Shown here in pieces: positions 17,449 to 28,922 of a stretch of DNA of 64,000 nt. Source of the stretch: Perca fluviatilis (lineage: Eukaryota > Chordata > Actinopteri > Perciformes > Percidae). A program made the translations under genes and the position numbers. The stretch spans positions 23,072,937-23,136,936 of the forward strand of contig NC_053118.1 of NCBI RefSeq assembly GCF_010015445.1, read 5' to 3'. The notes beneath the pieces are model-generated. The model was not told the DNA's origin, searched no databases, and saw only the letters and a list, made by a program, of their open reading frames with translations. The stretch's first letter is position 1. Each line of letters opens with the position of its first letter.

Positions 17449-20400
17449 ATGTTCCAATTTGGAAAATACAATCTGGACATTATAGAGATGTTAAGTGGGC
17501 ACCAGGCCCACCAGTTTAAAGGCCTTGGTTTAGATCGACAACTACAGCATCAACAGCAAGTTCAACTTCACCAGCATCAACTCCAGCAGCAGCAGCAGCA
17601 GCAGCAGGCTGAATCTTCTGGAGCTCTTCTGTCTGGACTTGGCTTGGGACCCCTGCAGGGGTCAAGAGGTAACGCCTTTTCTGATTCTGCCTCCATTTTT
17701 GCCAAGATGAGTGCCCCTCCTCCCCCACCTTTACAGCAACAGCCTTCCTCATCTCAGAGCTCTCGTTCAAAGTCAAGCAAGATGAGCAGCAGCAGCTCAA
17801 GCCATTCATCAGGCTACCCACAGTTCCTGCGCTCTTTCCACCCGTCTGAGGCAGCACTAGCACAGGAGCAGTTACACCCAGGTGTAGGCCGCTTTGAGCA
17901 CTTTGCTGGGGGAAGTAGCAGTAGTGGGAGTGCTGGGGGGTTAGGAGGATTAGTAACATCAGCACCTCCGCCCCCTCCTCCTCTGCACCCCGGCCTCTCT
18001 GTTCCTCAAGTAACATCTGGTCCCTCCTCTTCCTCTCCTTCCCCTTCAACATCTGTGGCCACCTCTAATAACCCTTCAAGCAGCAGTGCAGTCAGCTCAT
18101 TGGGACACCAGTTGGTTGGGGCCCAGTCTGATGCACGAAGCCTTCATCAACAATTTAGTTGCATGTTAGCTGCTAATCAGTATTTCCTGTCTGGGGTACC
18201 TGCTAATACTAGTTTAGAGCAATTTCTTGTTCAACAGGGAACGCATAACCACTTAGGGATTGGTTTAAGTCAGGCAGCCGGGGAGCCTAGTACTAGCCTT
18301 GCTCCGCCTCCTGCTTTGCATTCTTCTCACTCACATGGCCACTCCACTCCCCAGTCACAGCAGGGTCCACAGCAGCCGCCCCAGCAGCAACAGCTTCCAC
18401 CTCACACCCTTTCTCATCCTCACTCTCATTCCCATCACCACCCGCTCCACCCAGGCTCTCAGCCCTCATCACTGGGTGGCTTTGACTTCCAGGGCATCCC
18501 TGTACTCTCATCAAATCAGATAGCTTCTCTGATGCAGCAGGAAGCAGGTTTGCCACTCCCCTTGCCACTTCACTTATCTTTATCAAAGGATGATGGTAAA
18601 GGGGAAAGCAGTGGAGGTGGAAGTAGTAGTAGCGGTGGCAGTAGCAGTAGGAGGAAGAAAGCTATGGCTGGCTATTTGCCACAGAGAAAATCTGATAGCA
18701 ATAGTAATAGCAGCAGCAGCCATGGCCATGGTAATCCCACCACTAGTAGTAATGGTGGAGGGCTTAGTCATGGTCAACCCCCAGCTTTAATTGGGAGTGG
18801 GGTTGGTATGTCAAATATGGGTGGATCCCTTCTTGCCTCATCATCTTCATCCTCATCAGTAGTTTCTTCCTCCTCCTCCTCTGCTCCCTCCTCCACTGCT
18901 GCCTCAGTACTAGTTACTAATGATTCTCACCTCTCTAAATCTGATAACCAGAGCTCAATGCAAGCCAACAACACAGAGTCTGATTCAGAGCCTGTTTATA
19001 GCTGTGGAGAGTGTGGCAAAAGCTTCCCCCACCTTTCAAGCCTTCGCAGGCATATGCGCATGCATGAGCCAACCACAGCAGGTACTAGCAATTCTTCCAC
19101 TACTGGCCCAAACCCCATTCACATTAAAACACAGTCTGACCCAAGCCTTCCCCATTCGACCCAGGAAACTCCCCAACCCTCAACCAATTCTTGTCCTAGC
19201 CCAGACAAAATATTTCATTGCTCTGATTGTGGCAAAGGCTTTAAGAAAAAAGGGCACCTCCTGCAACATGGTGTTATACACTCCACAGCCCGCCCATATG
19301 GCTGCTCCACCTGCTCTCGGGCTTTTAATCGTAGAGAGTCACTGACACGCCATGAGAAGATACATGAGGAAAAGCCATTCCGATGTCCCGCCTGTGGTCG
19401 TGCCTTCCGTGAGAGCACCTCTCTACTCAACCATGCTGCCTCAGGCACCTGCGGCAAGCCAGGTAGGGGACCCAAACAAAGGGGCAGCAAGACAGGATCT
19501 GATGGTGAGGACAGAGTCGGGGGAGGGTGTGGAGGAGGTAACGGAGGAGGGGGAACTTATCAGAGCAATAGAGGGGTTATTTATGGGAAAACTGAGGAAG
19601 AAGATGGTGTAATCATTGTGGGGGAAGGAGAACCAAAATCAGGTTTAGGATGTGATGGTCTGTTTCAGTCTGGAAGGGGAGGGAATTCAAATGACAGGGA
19701 CAGAACAGATGCTAAATACCCCACTGACTACTCTCGGAATCGTTACACAGGCTACCATGATGACCATCGTTCTCAAGGTAATCCATCTCCATGCTACTCT
19801 GGTGCCTCCCCCTGTGGAAGTGGGATGGCGGGCCCAGCTCTGAGAAAGGCACCCTTGGCTCCAACACTGCATCCACACTCACAGAGCCACAACCAGCATC
19901 ACCATCAGCAGCAACAGCAACAGCCCCACCTGCCCCTTTCTTCTCTACTGGATGACTCAGAGGATGATGTCACTAGCTCTGTCAATAATGCAATATCTGC
20001 TATAACAGCAGCTAGTAACAGTGGCAATAGAGGGGATGATAGGGGAGACATCATAGGAGGTCTGCTAGGTGGTCTTGGTTTAGGTCCACTGGGCTCACCT
20101 TCATCAACATCTAATATGGATAAGAATTTCAGAGGTGGTGGGAGCCAGGAGGCTATGAGCAGCAACCCACAGAATCCTACTGCTAAACCAAAACGGCCCC
20201 GCAAACCCAGAGCTAAGAAAGATCCTGCAGCTGGTGGACAGCCCCCCAAACGTAGGCAATACACCCCCAGAATGGGGCCCAGTGGCCTCCCACGCACTCA
20301 CCTCTGCAGTGTCTGTGGTAAGGGATTTGCACGCCGTGAGACCCTACGCAGGCATGACCGCATCCATACTGGAGAGAAGCCCCATCACTGCACTGTTTGT

Positions 20401-22116
20401 GGAAAGTATTTTAGAGAGGCATTTCACCTCAGCAAGCATCAAACCGTTCACTCTGGGGCGAAGAATTACAAATGCAGCATCTGTGGGAAAGAGTTTGGTT
20501 ACTCCCAGAGCCTCAGGAGGCACAGCAAACTCCACCAAAAAGGGGAGCTGGAAGAGGTGCCCACAACACCAGCAGTGGAAAACCTTAACAGCTTTAACTC
20601 AAACCCTCAATGTAGCGTGGCCCAGGACAGGAGCCAGAACCAAGCACCAAGCACCTCCTATTACTCCTACCCTCAAGACGTCAAGCCTCAAGACACCAAT
20701 CCCCAGCAACAGCCTCCACCCCCACCCCACCCACAGCCCCCACCTCCACCTCGACTCTACACCTGTGCTATATGTTGGAAGTCGTTCCGTCACCACTTTC
20801 ATCTGACCGCCCATCACCAGACCGTTCACGAAGGTGGGGGTGAAAAGCTCTTCTGCTGTGAGGTGTGTGGGAAAGCATTTGCTTACGCTAACAGCCTCAC
20901 TCGACATAGGCAATCGCAGCATGGGATGACCCGCACTGAACCGCCTAACCCGCAGGAGGGCGGCAGTGGGTCAGGAGACAACCGAAGTCAGAGTGATGTT
21001 AATCAGTCAACATCAGAGAGTGAGGCTGCCACCAATGCCCTGCTACAGATGGCTCCTTCCACAGAAGGCCATGGAGGGCAGAGTCTTAGTGTTGTCACTC
21101 ATAGCCACCCGCAGCCACCCCCGCAACCACCAGCTGGTTACTCTCCCCTCTTTTATGATGCTGCACCCCAGTCTTCAGCCTCTAACGCTCCATCTTACTC
21201 GCAGCCTCTGCCTCCAAACTCTACGATCATGGCCCCCCAGCACCCGCATTCCCCAGCCGGGGTTAAAGGAGAGCACATATACCCAGCTGGATCCCGTAGC
21301 CGTACACTCCACACCACAGCCCCGTTCCAGCCCCTCACGGAACTGCCCTCCACTGAACATCATCATCTGCATCAACATCATCATATCTCCCACCATCATC
21401 TTCATCATCAGTCAGGTACCCAGTCTCACCAACACCTTGACTGCAGCATCCAGTTATCGCATGATGAAATGAGACGACAGAAGAAGAAAAAAAAAAAGTC
21501 CAACAGGAGGGAATATAAATGGGGATCCCAAGATTTTGTCAGATTTGATGCAAGCAAAAAGAAGAAAAAGATAAGTTGTACAATAAGAGGGCAGTTGAAT
21601 AAAAAACAAGGCTCTCTTCGTTTGACAATTAGGCGAGGAGAAGGATCAGGTGGTGGTGGGTATAAGCTTGTCAACACTGGGGGAATGAAGGTGCAGATCC
21701 TCTCATCTCTCAAAGTCCCTGTGAAACGCTTCGGCTGCCCTATATGCCCCAATTCTGTGTTTTCCCGTAAAGCGGGACTGCTAGTCCACAAGGCAGTTAA
21801 ACACCCACAAAAAGCCTCGACGACTCAGGAGCGACTCAGGTGCAGTGTTTGTGGGAAGCAGTCTCACAGGCCTTTGGCAGCCTTCATCCATCGAGCCTCC
21901 CATCGTGCCAGAGGGACTTTCTCCTGCCGACGCTGCTCCACTCGCTTCTGGAATGCTACACTGCTCTACAGACACAAGGTGTCCTGCCGCCGCAGGTCTA
22001 AAGGCCTGCAGCGAGGAGATGCTAACAGGTTGAAGCTTTCAAAGAGACCAGGAGAGAGACAGGCCCAAGAGGGTCAGGAGGAGATACCATACCTACAAGG
22101 ACAATACAGATACTGA
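17449..22116 (+). CDS. znf865: Large C2H2 zinc-finger protein, ZNF865-like, 1555 residues
   Basis: Single coding exon. About twelve C2H2 fingers occur in clusters: near residues 518, 588, 617 and 643; 951, 979 and 1007; 1103 and 1135; and C-terminal ones near 1427, 1463 and 1490. Low-complexity Gln, Ser, His, Pro and Gly tracts lie between them. The middle trio (CGKGFARRETLRRH, TGEKPH, CGKYFREAFHLSKH, FGYSQSLRRH) closely resembles the ZNF865 signature fingers. A basic AT-hook/NLS-like stretch, KRPRKPRAKK, precedes that trio, and a Lys run (QKKKKKKS) lies near residue 1345. Presumed role: nuclear DNA-binding regulator, targets unknown. It is longer than human ZNF865 (about 1059 residues). The start ATG has A at -3 and follows leader exons with upstream ORFs. 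An alternative name is another poly-finger gene of the human 19q13.4 cluster, such as ZNF628. The zinc-finger assignment is certain, the orthology only likely. Confidence 0.75.
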   Translation: MFQFGKYNLDIIEMLSGHQAHQFKGLGLDRQLQHQQQVQLHQHQLQQQQQQQQAESSGALLSGLGLGPLQGSRGNAFSDSASIFAKMSAPPPPPLQQQPSSSQSSRSKSSKMSSSSSSHSSGYPQFLRSFHPSEAALAQEQLHPGVGRFEHFAGGSSSSGSAGGLGGLVTSAPPPPPPLHPGLSVPQVTSGPSSSSPSPSTSVATSNNPSSSSAVSSLGHQLVGAQSDARSLHQQFSCMLAANQYFLSGVPANTSLEQFLVQQGTHNHLGIGLSQAAGEPSTSLAPPPALHSSHSHGHSTPQSQQGPQQPPQQQQLPPHTLSHPHSHSHHHPLHPGSQPSSLGGFDFQGIPVLSSNQIASLMQQEAGLPLPLPLHLSLSKDDGKGESSGGGSSSSGGSSSRRKKAMAGYLPQRKSDSNSNSSSSHGHGNPTTSSNGGGLSHGQPPALIGSGVGMSNMGGSLLASSSSSSSVVSSSSSSAPSSTAASVLVTNDSHLSKSDNQSSMQANNTESDSEPVYSCGECGKSFPHLSSLRRHMRMHEPTTAGTSNSSTTGPNPIHIKTQSDPSLPHSTQETPQPSTNSCPSPDKIFHCSDCGKGFKKKGHLLQHGVIHSTARPYGCSTCSRAFNRRESLTRHEKIHEEKPFRCPACGRAFRESTSLLNHAASGTCGKPGRGPKQRGSKTGSDGEDRVGGGCGGGNGGGGTYQSNRGVIYGKTEEEDGVIIVGEGEPKSGLGCDGLFQSGRGGNSNDRDRTDAKYPTDYSRNRYTGYHDDHRSQGNPSPCYSGASPCGSGMAGPALRKAPLAPTLHPHSQSHNQHHHQQQQQQPHLPLSSLLDDSEDDVTSSVNNAISAITAASNSGNRGDDRGDIIGGLLGGLGLGPLGSPSSTSNMDKNFRGGGSQEAMSSNPQNPTAKPKRPRKPRAKKDPAAGGQPPKRRQYTPRMGPSGLPRTHLCSVCGKGFARRETLRRHDRIHTGEKPHHCTVCGKYFREAFHLSKHQTVHSGAKNYKCSICGKEFGYSQSLRRHSKLHQKGELEEVPTTPAVENLNSFNSNPQCSVAQDRSQNQAPSTSYYSYPQDVKPQDTNPQQQPPPPPHPQPPPPPRLYTCAICWKSFRHHFHLTAHHQTVHEGGGEKLFCCEVCGKAFAYANSLTRHRQSQHGMTRTEPPNPQEGGSGSGDNRSQSDVNQSTSESEAATNALLQMAPSTEGHGGQSLSVVTHSHPQPPPQPPAGYSPLFYDAAPQSSASNAPSYSQPLPPNSTIMAPQHPHSPAGVKGEHIYPAGSRSRTLHTTAPFQPLTELPSTEHHHLHQHHHISHHHLHHQSGTQSHQHLDCSIQLSHDEMRRQKKKKKKSNRREYKWGSQDFVRFDASKKKKKISCTIRGQLNKKQGSLRLTIRRGEGSGGGGYKLVNTGGMKVQILSSLKVPVKRFGCPICPNSVFSRKAGLLVHKAVKHPQKASTTQERLRCSVCGKQSHRPLAAFIHRASHRARGTFSCRRCSTRFWNATLLYRHKVSCRRRSKGLQRGDANRLKLSKRPGERQAQEGQEEIPYLQGQYRY

Positions 22117-23370
22117 GCATCCTGGTATCTGAAACAAGTGGCATACCATAGGGGTATTTCAGTTCTAAAATGGGAAGGTGAGAAAAAAAGGGACTTGAAA
22201 AGGCAATGCTGCCTTTTAGCAACATTTTACTTTTGTCTCTGTTGACATCTACTCTGCTGACTATTAGAATGAGTGTGTTAACAACTACTGTAGAGCATCC
22301 TATAAACTATCACCAGAAATTCTTCCAGATCATATTGGAAGGTGTTTTCAAAGACGTGACTGTTTTTCATAGGTTCATTAACCCCTTAAGTGCATTGACA
22401 CTATGCTTGGCTGACACTGTGCAGTTACTAGACAAGTTTAGGTGTAATGACCTGCTAATGTATCTCTCTCCCCCATAACTAGACTCCCTGCTAAACCTCA
22501 TGCTGTATGATAAACGTCTCTGCTGTGTACTTTGTCTTGTTGTTGTTCACTTAGAGGCTCTGAGGATTTTTTTTTTTTTTTTATGTAAAGTGCATATATT
22601 AGGAGTAGGGACATGAGGACAAATAACTTTTGTTGATAGTTTGTCAGTGCATGTTTGTTCTCTGGTCAAGTTTTTGCTGAGGTTGTGAAATAACTCTTAC
22701 AGTATGTGATGGTTTATTCAGTATATCCCCAGAAGTTTGTAGTGGTAAACTTGATTTGAAAGTTGCTCTATATTCCCTAGTGATTGAATCACACATAGAT
22801 AAATTGTCAAGGTTGCTGGTAATTAGCATTTCAAGGATCCCTCTCCTGCCAAAATGTACGAAACTTACAAAAAGCCTTGCTTAGTATGTTTACTTTCCTT
22901 CATTTATTTGAGATATTCCTACAGTAGCTTTTATACCAAGAGATTGAAAATAGGTTAAACAAGTGGACTGTAACACATGTTTATCTCATGTTATTTGTAT
23001 GCTCTTTTTAGCAGTGATTATTTCTACAGTACTTCACGGTGTGTTAAAGACAAGGACCTATCGTAATAGAAACAAATTTAATATTCCATGTATTTATGTG
23101 TGTAACCCAATCAGTCTTCATGCCAATCTTATGCTTAACCCCTTTTACTTTTTGCTGATTTGCAATCATATTCTTACTGTCAAGCCTTGTTTTTTTCTTC
23201 TAAAGAAAAATAAGTTTTAAGTACATCATGTCACTTTATTCACATGAAATGTTCATACCCCTGTCAAGCCTTGCTTTTTTTCTTCTGAAGAAAAATGATA
23301 GTTTTAGTAGATTTATATCACATTATTTACTGAGAAGTCAGTAGTTGATTATATTTCAGCAATTAATAAA
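22117..23370 (+). other. ZNF865-like 3' UTR, polyadenylation signal AATAAA at 23365
   Basis: AT-rich sequence without coding potential after the stop codon. AATAAA at 23365-23370 is the best-placed signal before the LINE fragment begins. Two degenerate ~75-base repeats lie at 23178-23250 and 23262-23340. Confidence 0.4.
23178..23340. repeat. Degenerate tandem pair, ~85-base period
   Basis: CTGTCAAGCCTTG followed by a T-run, CTTCT.AAGAAAAAT and GTTTTA is repeated 84 bases later, with weaker similarity in the rest of the unit (ATCA.GTCACTTTATTCAC versus ATCACATTATTTAC). Confidence 0.7.
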
Positions 23371-23574
23371 CCTTAAGTGTAATCATTTGTTTTCCTTTTT
23401 ATTTCTCATTCAAAGTTACCCACTACAATATCCAGAAGATGGTACAAACTGGTGGTCATGAGTACGTTGTAACAGTTACCAAAGTCAGTATTAAAGTTTT
23501 ACAATTATATTTAGGTTATGTCCTATGTGAATTTCATATCACTCTGGATTAAATGGTTTTCAGGATGCATCAGA

Positions 23575-24235
23575 AACAGAATCTCCTTTTATTGGCCAAG
23601 TATGTGTACACATACAAGGAATTTGGTTTTTGCATCACTCTCAATGTACACAGAAATAGACAACAGCTAGGAACAAGACAGCAAAGCTGGACAAATAAAA
23701 GGTAAAGACTAGACAGGAATATTATGTACACACAAGTAGCAAGGTGAAAACATAGGTGTATATTTAAATTATATAAATAAAGCACAGATGTTGAACAGTA
23801 ACAAAAATAAAACCTTTATATGAAAGTCAAGTGTTCTGTAAGTTGTAGACTATACATATAGTGAAAAAAATATATATACTGAATGGATATACATGGACTG
23901 GATGATTATGTACAGTATGTCCACGCATACATGTCTTTATACTGTATATACAGCCTGTAGGATTTGTACATAATATAAAATTGGTTTATTAAAAACTAAA
24001 ATTATATTCTATAATGTGAGCAGTGGATGTGTTGGTATTACAGGGTTATTGATGGTGTATGACTGATTTAACTGTTCATCAGAATAACGGCCTTTAGGAA
24101 CAAACTGTTCTTGTGTTACACTTCTTGAACTGGCACAAGAAGTGCATCCTCTACTGGGCCCTGTTCTCATGGTGTGTATGTTGGATGTCCACTTTAGGTC
24201 CTGGGAGATGGTGGATTCCACAGCAGACAGTACTG
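23575..24235 (-). mobile_element. LINE 3'-end fragment (L2/CR1-like, non-coding tail)
   Basis: TTTTATTGGCCAAGTATGTG, then ACACATACAAGGAATTTGG, then further on GAACAAACTGTTCTTGTG: this order is familiar from the 3' untranslated tails of teleost L2-like LINEs in minus orientation. No reverse-transcriptase frame remains. The family assignment rests on memory of such tails and would need a repeat-library match. Confidence 0.55.
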
Positions 24236-25398
24236 CTCACTGTGATATACCAATACATTTCATTAAAGTTCTTAGGCTTGCCATTGTGATTGGCCAGATT
24301 ACTTCAGCGTAATTAAAATGTACAGTATATTATCACTTTACTTGAAATAAATGGCTGTGTAAAACCTCTCACTCTTAGCTCCACAAGATGGCAGTAAGCA
24401 ACTCATTTATACTGTACTGTACTCTTGGCCTGGTGTGGATGAGTGTGGCAGTCACATGGATTTTTGCACTGATAGGGGGTGGACTGGAGAGGCTGAGTGT
24501 TGTTTGACTGTGTGAATTATGTGCCTGCCTGCTGTTTACTACAAGATTAATGTCACAATTTATCACTTGGTAATCTCACTGTGTGAACTATAGAAAATTA
24601 TCTATAGTAAAAATAATTTGTTACTGTAGCCCTGTGTGTGATTCCAAATCAATGATTTCACCGCAGAAAAATCCAAGTCTTCGATAATTCAATGAGTGAC
24701 ACCAACCACAGTGTTGTGATTTACTTGCAGTTAGACCTTGAAGTGATAGAGTTAATAGTAGGATGTTGAAATTACTTTAAAGTCACAAGGGTATGTGTTT
24801 GCATTCAGATTGATGATAAAATCTATTTGTCTTGCTTTCATACATAAAATATGATGATTCATACCCACTGTTATTTTCCCAGGTGGTTACGATCTGAGGG
24901 GCCCACAGCTGGACCAAACTTCCAGTTGGATAGTTTTATTTAAAAGAAAAACAGAGGGGGTCTTAGGACTGTGTTAACTGAAGGGGCCCAGAAACCCTTA
25001 CACAGTTGTCGGCACTGTTGCATTTAGTATTCACATTTAGTGCACAATATTCATATGGACTCTGTGGATTAGGAGCTGAAGGGTCTGTCAGCTATTTGCT
25101 TGTCAACCTCTACATGTCCAACTCTGGAAAACAAAACAAAGAGGTGAACTCCTGTGGCGCGCTATGGTTTGCATGTGCTCTCCCTGCAACTGTACAGTAG
25201 ACTAGACTGCCCTCGCGCTTTTTGTGTTTCGAACTGGTCTCACGCGGCAGTGGCATACTCTGGGGGGAATCCGAGCGGGCGGGTTTATTCGACCTATTTC
25301 TGTCCAATAGGCGCTCGTCGTGGGCGGAGCGACGAATCTCCAAAGCCAATTGGAGTGAAAGCTGCGAGCGGCCAGGCATCGTCTCCGCGTGCCTCATA

Positions 25399-25404
25399 CA
25401 CGTG
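25399..25404. promoter_or_regulatory. Canonical E-box CACGTG
   Basis: Perfect palindromic CACGTG within the CpG-rich region upstream of the dbp-like gene. CLOCK:BMAL1 drives mammalian Dbp through such sites. Function here is inferred. Confidence 0.55.
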
Positions 25405-25863
25405 AGCCGCAACAGCTATTGTACGCCGGGAGGCAACGTGCTGAAGCGTTCCTCTCGCCTGAAAAAACGGCACAGTCACGTTTTCTTTGGATTACAAGGG
25501 AACTGGAAAAGCCATGCTGCACTTAGCCTACCTGATTATTACAGAAAGCCCAAACTATGGTTTAATAGAGATGTGCAGAGGTTTGAGCCGGTAATCCTGA
25601 CCATACATAAATTAGTTATTTCTGATGTCAAGGTCTACTAGTGAAAGACAGTCCCCTGGTGTGTCATCATACTAAGTCTAACACTAATGTATATCGTGAT
25701 TTCTGCAGCATGAACAACCCAGTAGAAGTCACAGTGTGTGTACCCGCCAGACAAAACAAACAGCCTGCTGTCCTCTAGGTGTGGCACGAGGGTAGGTGTG
25801 TCTCTTCTAGAGAGAGATCTGTTAAAGCCGGGCCTCTAGCCTCATCGCTTGTTCCGCGAGGTG

Positions 25864-25875
25864 TGACGTCACGTG
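25864..25875. promoter_or_regulatory. Fused CRE and E-box (TGACGTCACGTG)
   Basis: A full CREB site TGACGTCA at 25864-25871 overlaps a full E-box CACGTG at 25870-25875 by two bases. Both are perfect. It lies just before a GA repeat in the dbp-like 5' region and could couple cAMP/light and clock input. Confidence 0.6.
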
Positions 25876-25895
25876 AACTGCCCGTGTCCGTTCCA

Positions 25896-25898
<3 letters not shown>

Positions 25899-25946
<48 letters not shown>
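25899..25946. repeat. (GA)n microsatellite in the dbp-like 5' region
   Basis: Uninterrupted GA dinucleotides, GAF/nucleosome-disfavouring in character, directly following the CRE/E-box site. Confidence 0.9.
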
Positions 25947-25948
<2 letters not shown>

Positions 25949-26150
25949 GATCGGACGTCGCGCGGCCCAAACACAGACCGAAGCCCGTGCGCCCGTGACT
26001 GGATCCACCGGATGCAAAAGAAAGTACAGACAGAGAAATAGGAAGAAAAAAAAACCGTCCTTTCTCCGACGGACAGCAGAGCGCGACAGCAGAGGAGAGA
26101 AACACCAATACAACTTGTCATCTGACCAATACAGTCGCTGATCTCGTCGA

Positions 26151-26184
<34 letters not shown>

Positions 26185-26696
26185 AGTGTGTGTTTTCTTG
26201 TACACACTCTGTTTCCCTTCGGTTGTTTTGTTTTGACGGAGGTCTGCTTTGCAACTATTTTGGGATCTTCTTTTTGATTGCCGGATATTATTGCGGGATA
26301 TTATTACTACAATTAATTGGGGGCAGTTTTATTATTTTCGGTGTAGATTTTCATTTGCGCCTTTGCATTTTTATTATGGGCAGAATTCTTACTCAGATCT
26401 GACTATCCCTCCCACACTGGTCCTCTGAGAATAACTGCTTGATCTATTGAAGATTTTTTTTGACACCATTCAACTGCAATGGAATATTTCAATGAAAATA
26501 ATTCTGCAAGGAAATAAGGAACTCTGCACAACCTAAAGTGAAAGGTAACTAAACTTAAGTTTCTTAAAGTATAATTAATTTACGTAATTAATACTTGTAA
26601 TTACATTGCAATGGCTGATTCTGCATGGACACTTATCAAAACTATCTCCCTTTTTCTAACCCCCCACCCCAACACCTCCCTCCTGCACACGCGCGC

Positions 26697-26716
26697 GCGC
26701 GCGCACACACACACAC

Positions 26717-26766
<50 letters not shown>

Positions 26767-26778
26767 CACACACACACA
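26697..26778. repeat. (CG)n/(CA)n microsatellite
   Basis: GCGCGC runs into long CACACA. This lies in the presumed leader intron. Open frames running through it are repeat artefacts. Confidence 0.9.
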
Positions 26779-26877
26779 TCCAGTGATCCAGCATACTTGT
26801 CCTATTGGCTCTTCGGTCAGTTTACCACGCCCCTTCAAGTGCCCCCAGTATCTTTCTACGACCCCATCTGGCCCAGG

Positions 26878-27546
26878 ATGTCCAGGCAGCTCTCTCAGCT
26901 TCCGAACCCCGACCTCCCAGCTGGCGCAAGCCCACAGTTTGGAAGTTGTACCCAGCCTGCGGGCTCCCTCACAGCGGGGCATCTCACAGGTCTTAAATCC
27001 CTCCTGCAGCACCCCATAAAGGGAGACCAACGTTTAAAAGCATGTGATGCAAAAGGTGAGAAACTCTCATGTGATGAATTAATACTATGTGACAGTGTTG
27101 TTTGTGTTGAATGTACAGCACAATCACCTGGCAGTCTATCTTCAATATGTGCAATGAGTAAAGCATACCCCGGTGTTCCACCCACTGATGCAGTTATTAT
27201 AATATACAAATATGTAACATTTTTATATAACAAACATTACATTTGTCTTATTTTATGGCACAAAAGTCCGATGCACCATCACACACATTCACAATGAATG
27301 GTCCATGACCATTACGAGTATTCACCTGGATTATAATCCCTGCAGCGACTTCAAATTAGGATCCAGATTACAATGAGCTGTGACACGTTTGGGTTTATCT
27401 GTAATGCTGCGCAGTTTCAAAAACGTGCCTTCCAACTATTGTGAGATTTGGTCAGGAGCTTATGTATATGTTATGACAACAAATTGGTTTCAGCTCTTGC
27501 TTAATGCTGCAATTCAGCTACCATCTGGTCCATCTGTGAGTGTGTA

Positions 27547-27585
<39 letters not shown>

Positions 27586-28884
27586 GTGCGTGTGAGAGAC
27601 GTAGAATAAAAGAGAGATTTTGCAGAAGTACATCTCATGGATACACCTGCCACCCCACATGGTGACTTGATGTTAGCATCCACAGACTAAAATACCTCAA
27701 GATAACCTTTTGGTGATAGAACTTTCTTGTGTACTGAAATTTAGTCTTCATCATCTTCATTCTGTACTAATAATGATTCTGCTCTCTTATCTCTGGTAGA
27801 TAAAGAGAGGCTAGATGTTGATGAGGACTCCATGGGAGTGTGCCCCATTAGGAATGGCAGTGGAATAGGCAACAGTAATAGCAGTAATGGCTGTGGAGGA
27901 GGTGGTGGAGGTGGAGTTGGAGGAGGAAATTTCAGCCAGTTCTTGGCGCCCCTCTTGTGGGATCGCACCCTTCCTGCAGATGGGGGCCTCTTCCAGCTTC
28001 AGTACATGGACTTGGAGGAATTTCTGGTTGAAAATGGAATGGGCAACATGCATAACAACAACAGCTCCAGTTCAGCCCAGATCCCCTCACAGAGCTCCCC
28101 GTCAGCTGTGCCCAATCAGAGCTCCCAGTGCCTACCGCCCTCATCCCCACCTTGCTCTTCGTCTTCGTCACCTTCTTCCTCTTCTTCCCCGTCGCTCATT
28201 GGCTTGGAGGTGGCTCAGCCGCAGAGCCTTGGAGGAGGAAATGACTGTTTGCATGGTGAGTTCACTTAGATGGACCATTTGTTTCTTAGCTGAATAATAG
28301 ATGGATAGTTGAACCAGAGAATAAAAGAAATTGACAAAAGGACAGTTCATTCTGCAAGGTTTGTCCATATCAGCTCAAAAACAGCAATATCATAAAAGAA
28401 GTCTCTGCAAACTTTGCAGAGTTGACAAGCTGAAAGAGACAAATTGTCCCCTGCTTACTGATATGAGGCTAGTAGACCGTACAATTCACTAATGGCTGAG
28501 ATGTAATCAAGGTTATATGATGTACTTATAATGTTCCCACAGGCTAGTGATTCAGCATTTTAACTCTCCTTTGAGTTTATAACAAAGACCATGGTGACTG
28601 AGCATTTTTCTGTCCCCTGGGGTCAAACTGAAGGCAGGGGATACAGTCACATGGCTCTGCACACAAAGTCAACTTGAAAGAGAAAACACAGTTTAGAAAT
28701 GGCTGCTTAATATCATAGCAAGGTGCAAGGTTTAAAGTTGGGCACTTGGGTTTTGATGAGTCAACCTCATAACATTGACAAGGAGGTTTGCTTTAGTTTG
28801 GCATGTGATCTATGTACTGCAGTGTGCAACACAGTCAGCATTCAGTCCCTGCCCATTATAAATGTGCAGCAGGGTCAAAACGGT

Positions 28885-28922
<38 letters not shown>

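Larger units (their letters stand above)
25300..26545 (+). promoter_or_regulatory. CpG-rich promoter and 5' UTR region of the dbp-like gene
   Basis: CCAAT at about 25315, GGGCGG at about 25322, a second CCAAT near 25347, and canonical E-boxes at 25399 and 25870. The sequence is CpG-rich to about 26000. A donor, AAAG|GTAACT, after 26545 may end the leader exon. The ATG-containing exon starts after an AG within about 26790-26877, so the leader intron carries the CA repeat at about 26697-26778. Confidence 0.5.

Noticed and set aside
17516..21975. Many open frames on the minus strand and in other frames across the znf865-like exon
   Set aside because: Shadow frames of repetitive Ser/Gln/His codons in the real coding exon.
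25222..25641. 139-codon plus-strand frame upstream of dbp-like
   Set aside because: Lies in the CpG-rich promoter region with E-box and CCAAT elements. No family motif and no in-phase link to dbp exons was found.
26611..26877. Upstream in-frame extension of the dbp-like first coding exon
   Set aside because: The extension is mostly His-Thr encoded by a CA repeat, with no family similarity. MSRQLSQLP at 26878 fits DBP-type N-termini, and an AG acceptor just upstream is plausible.
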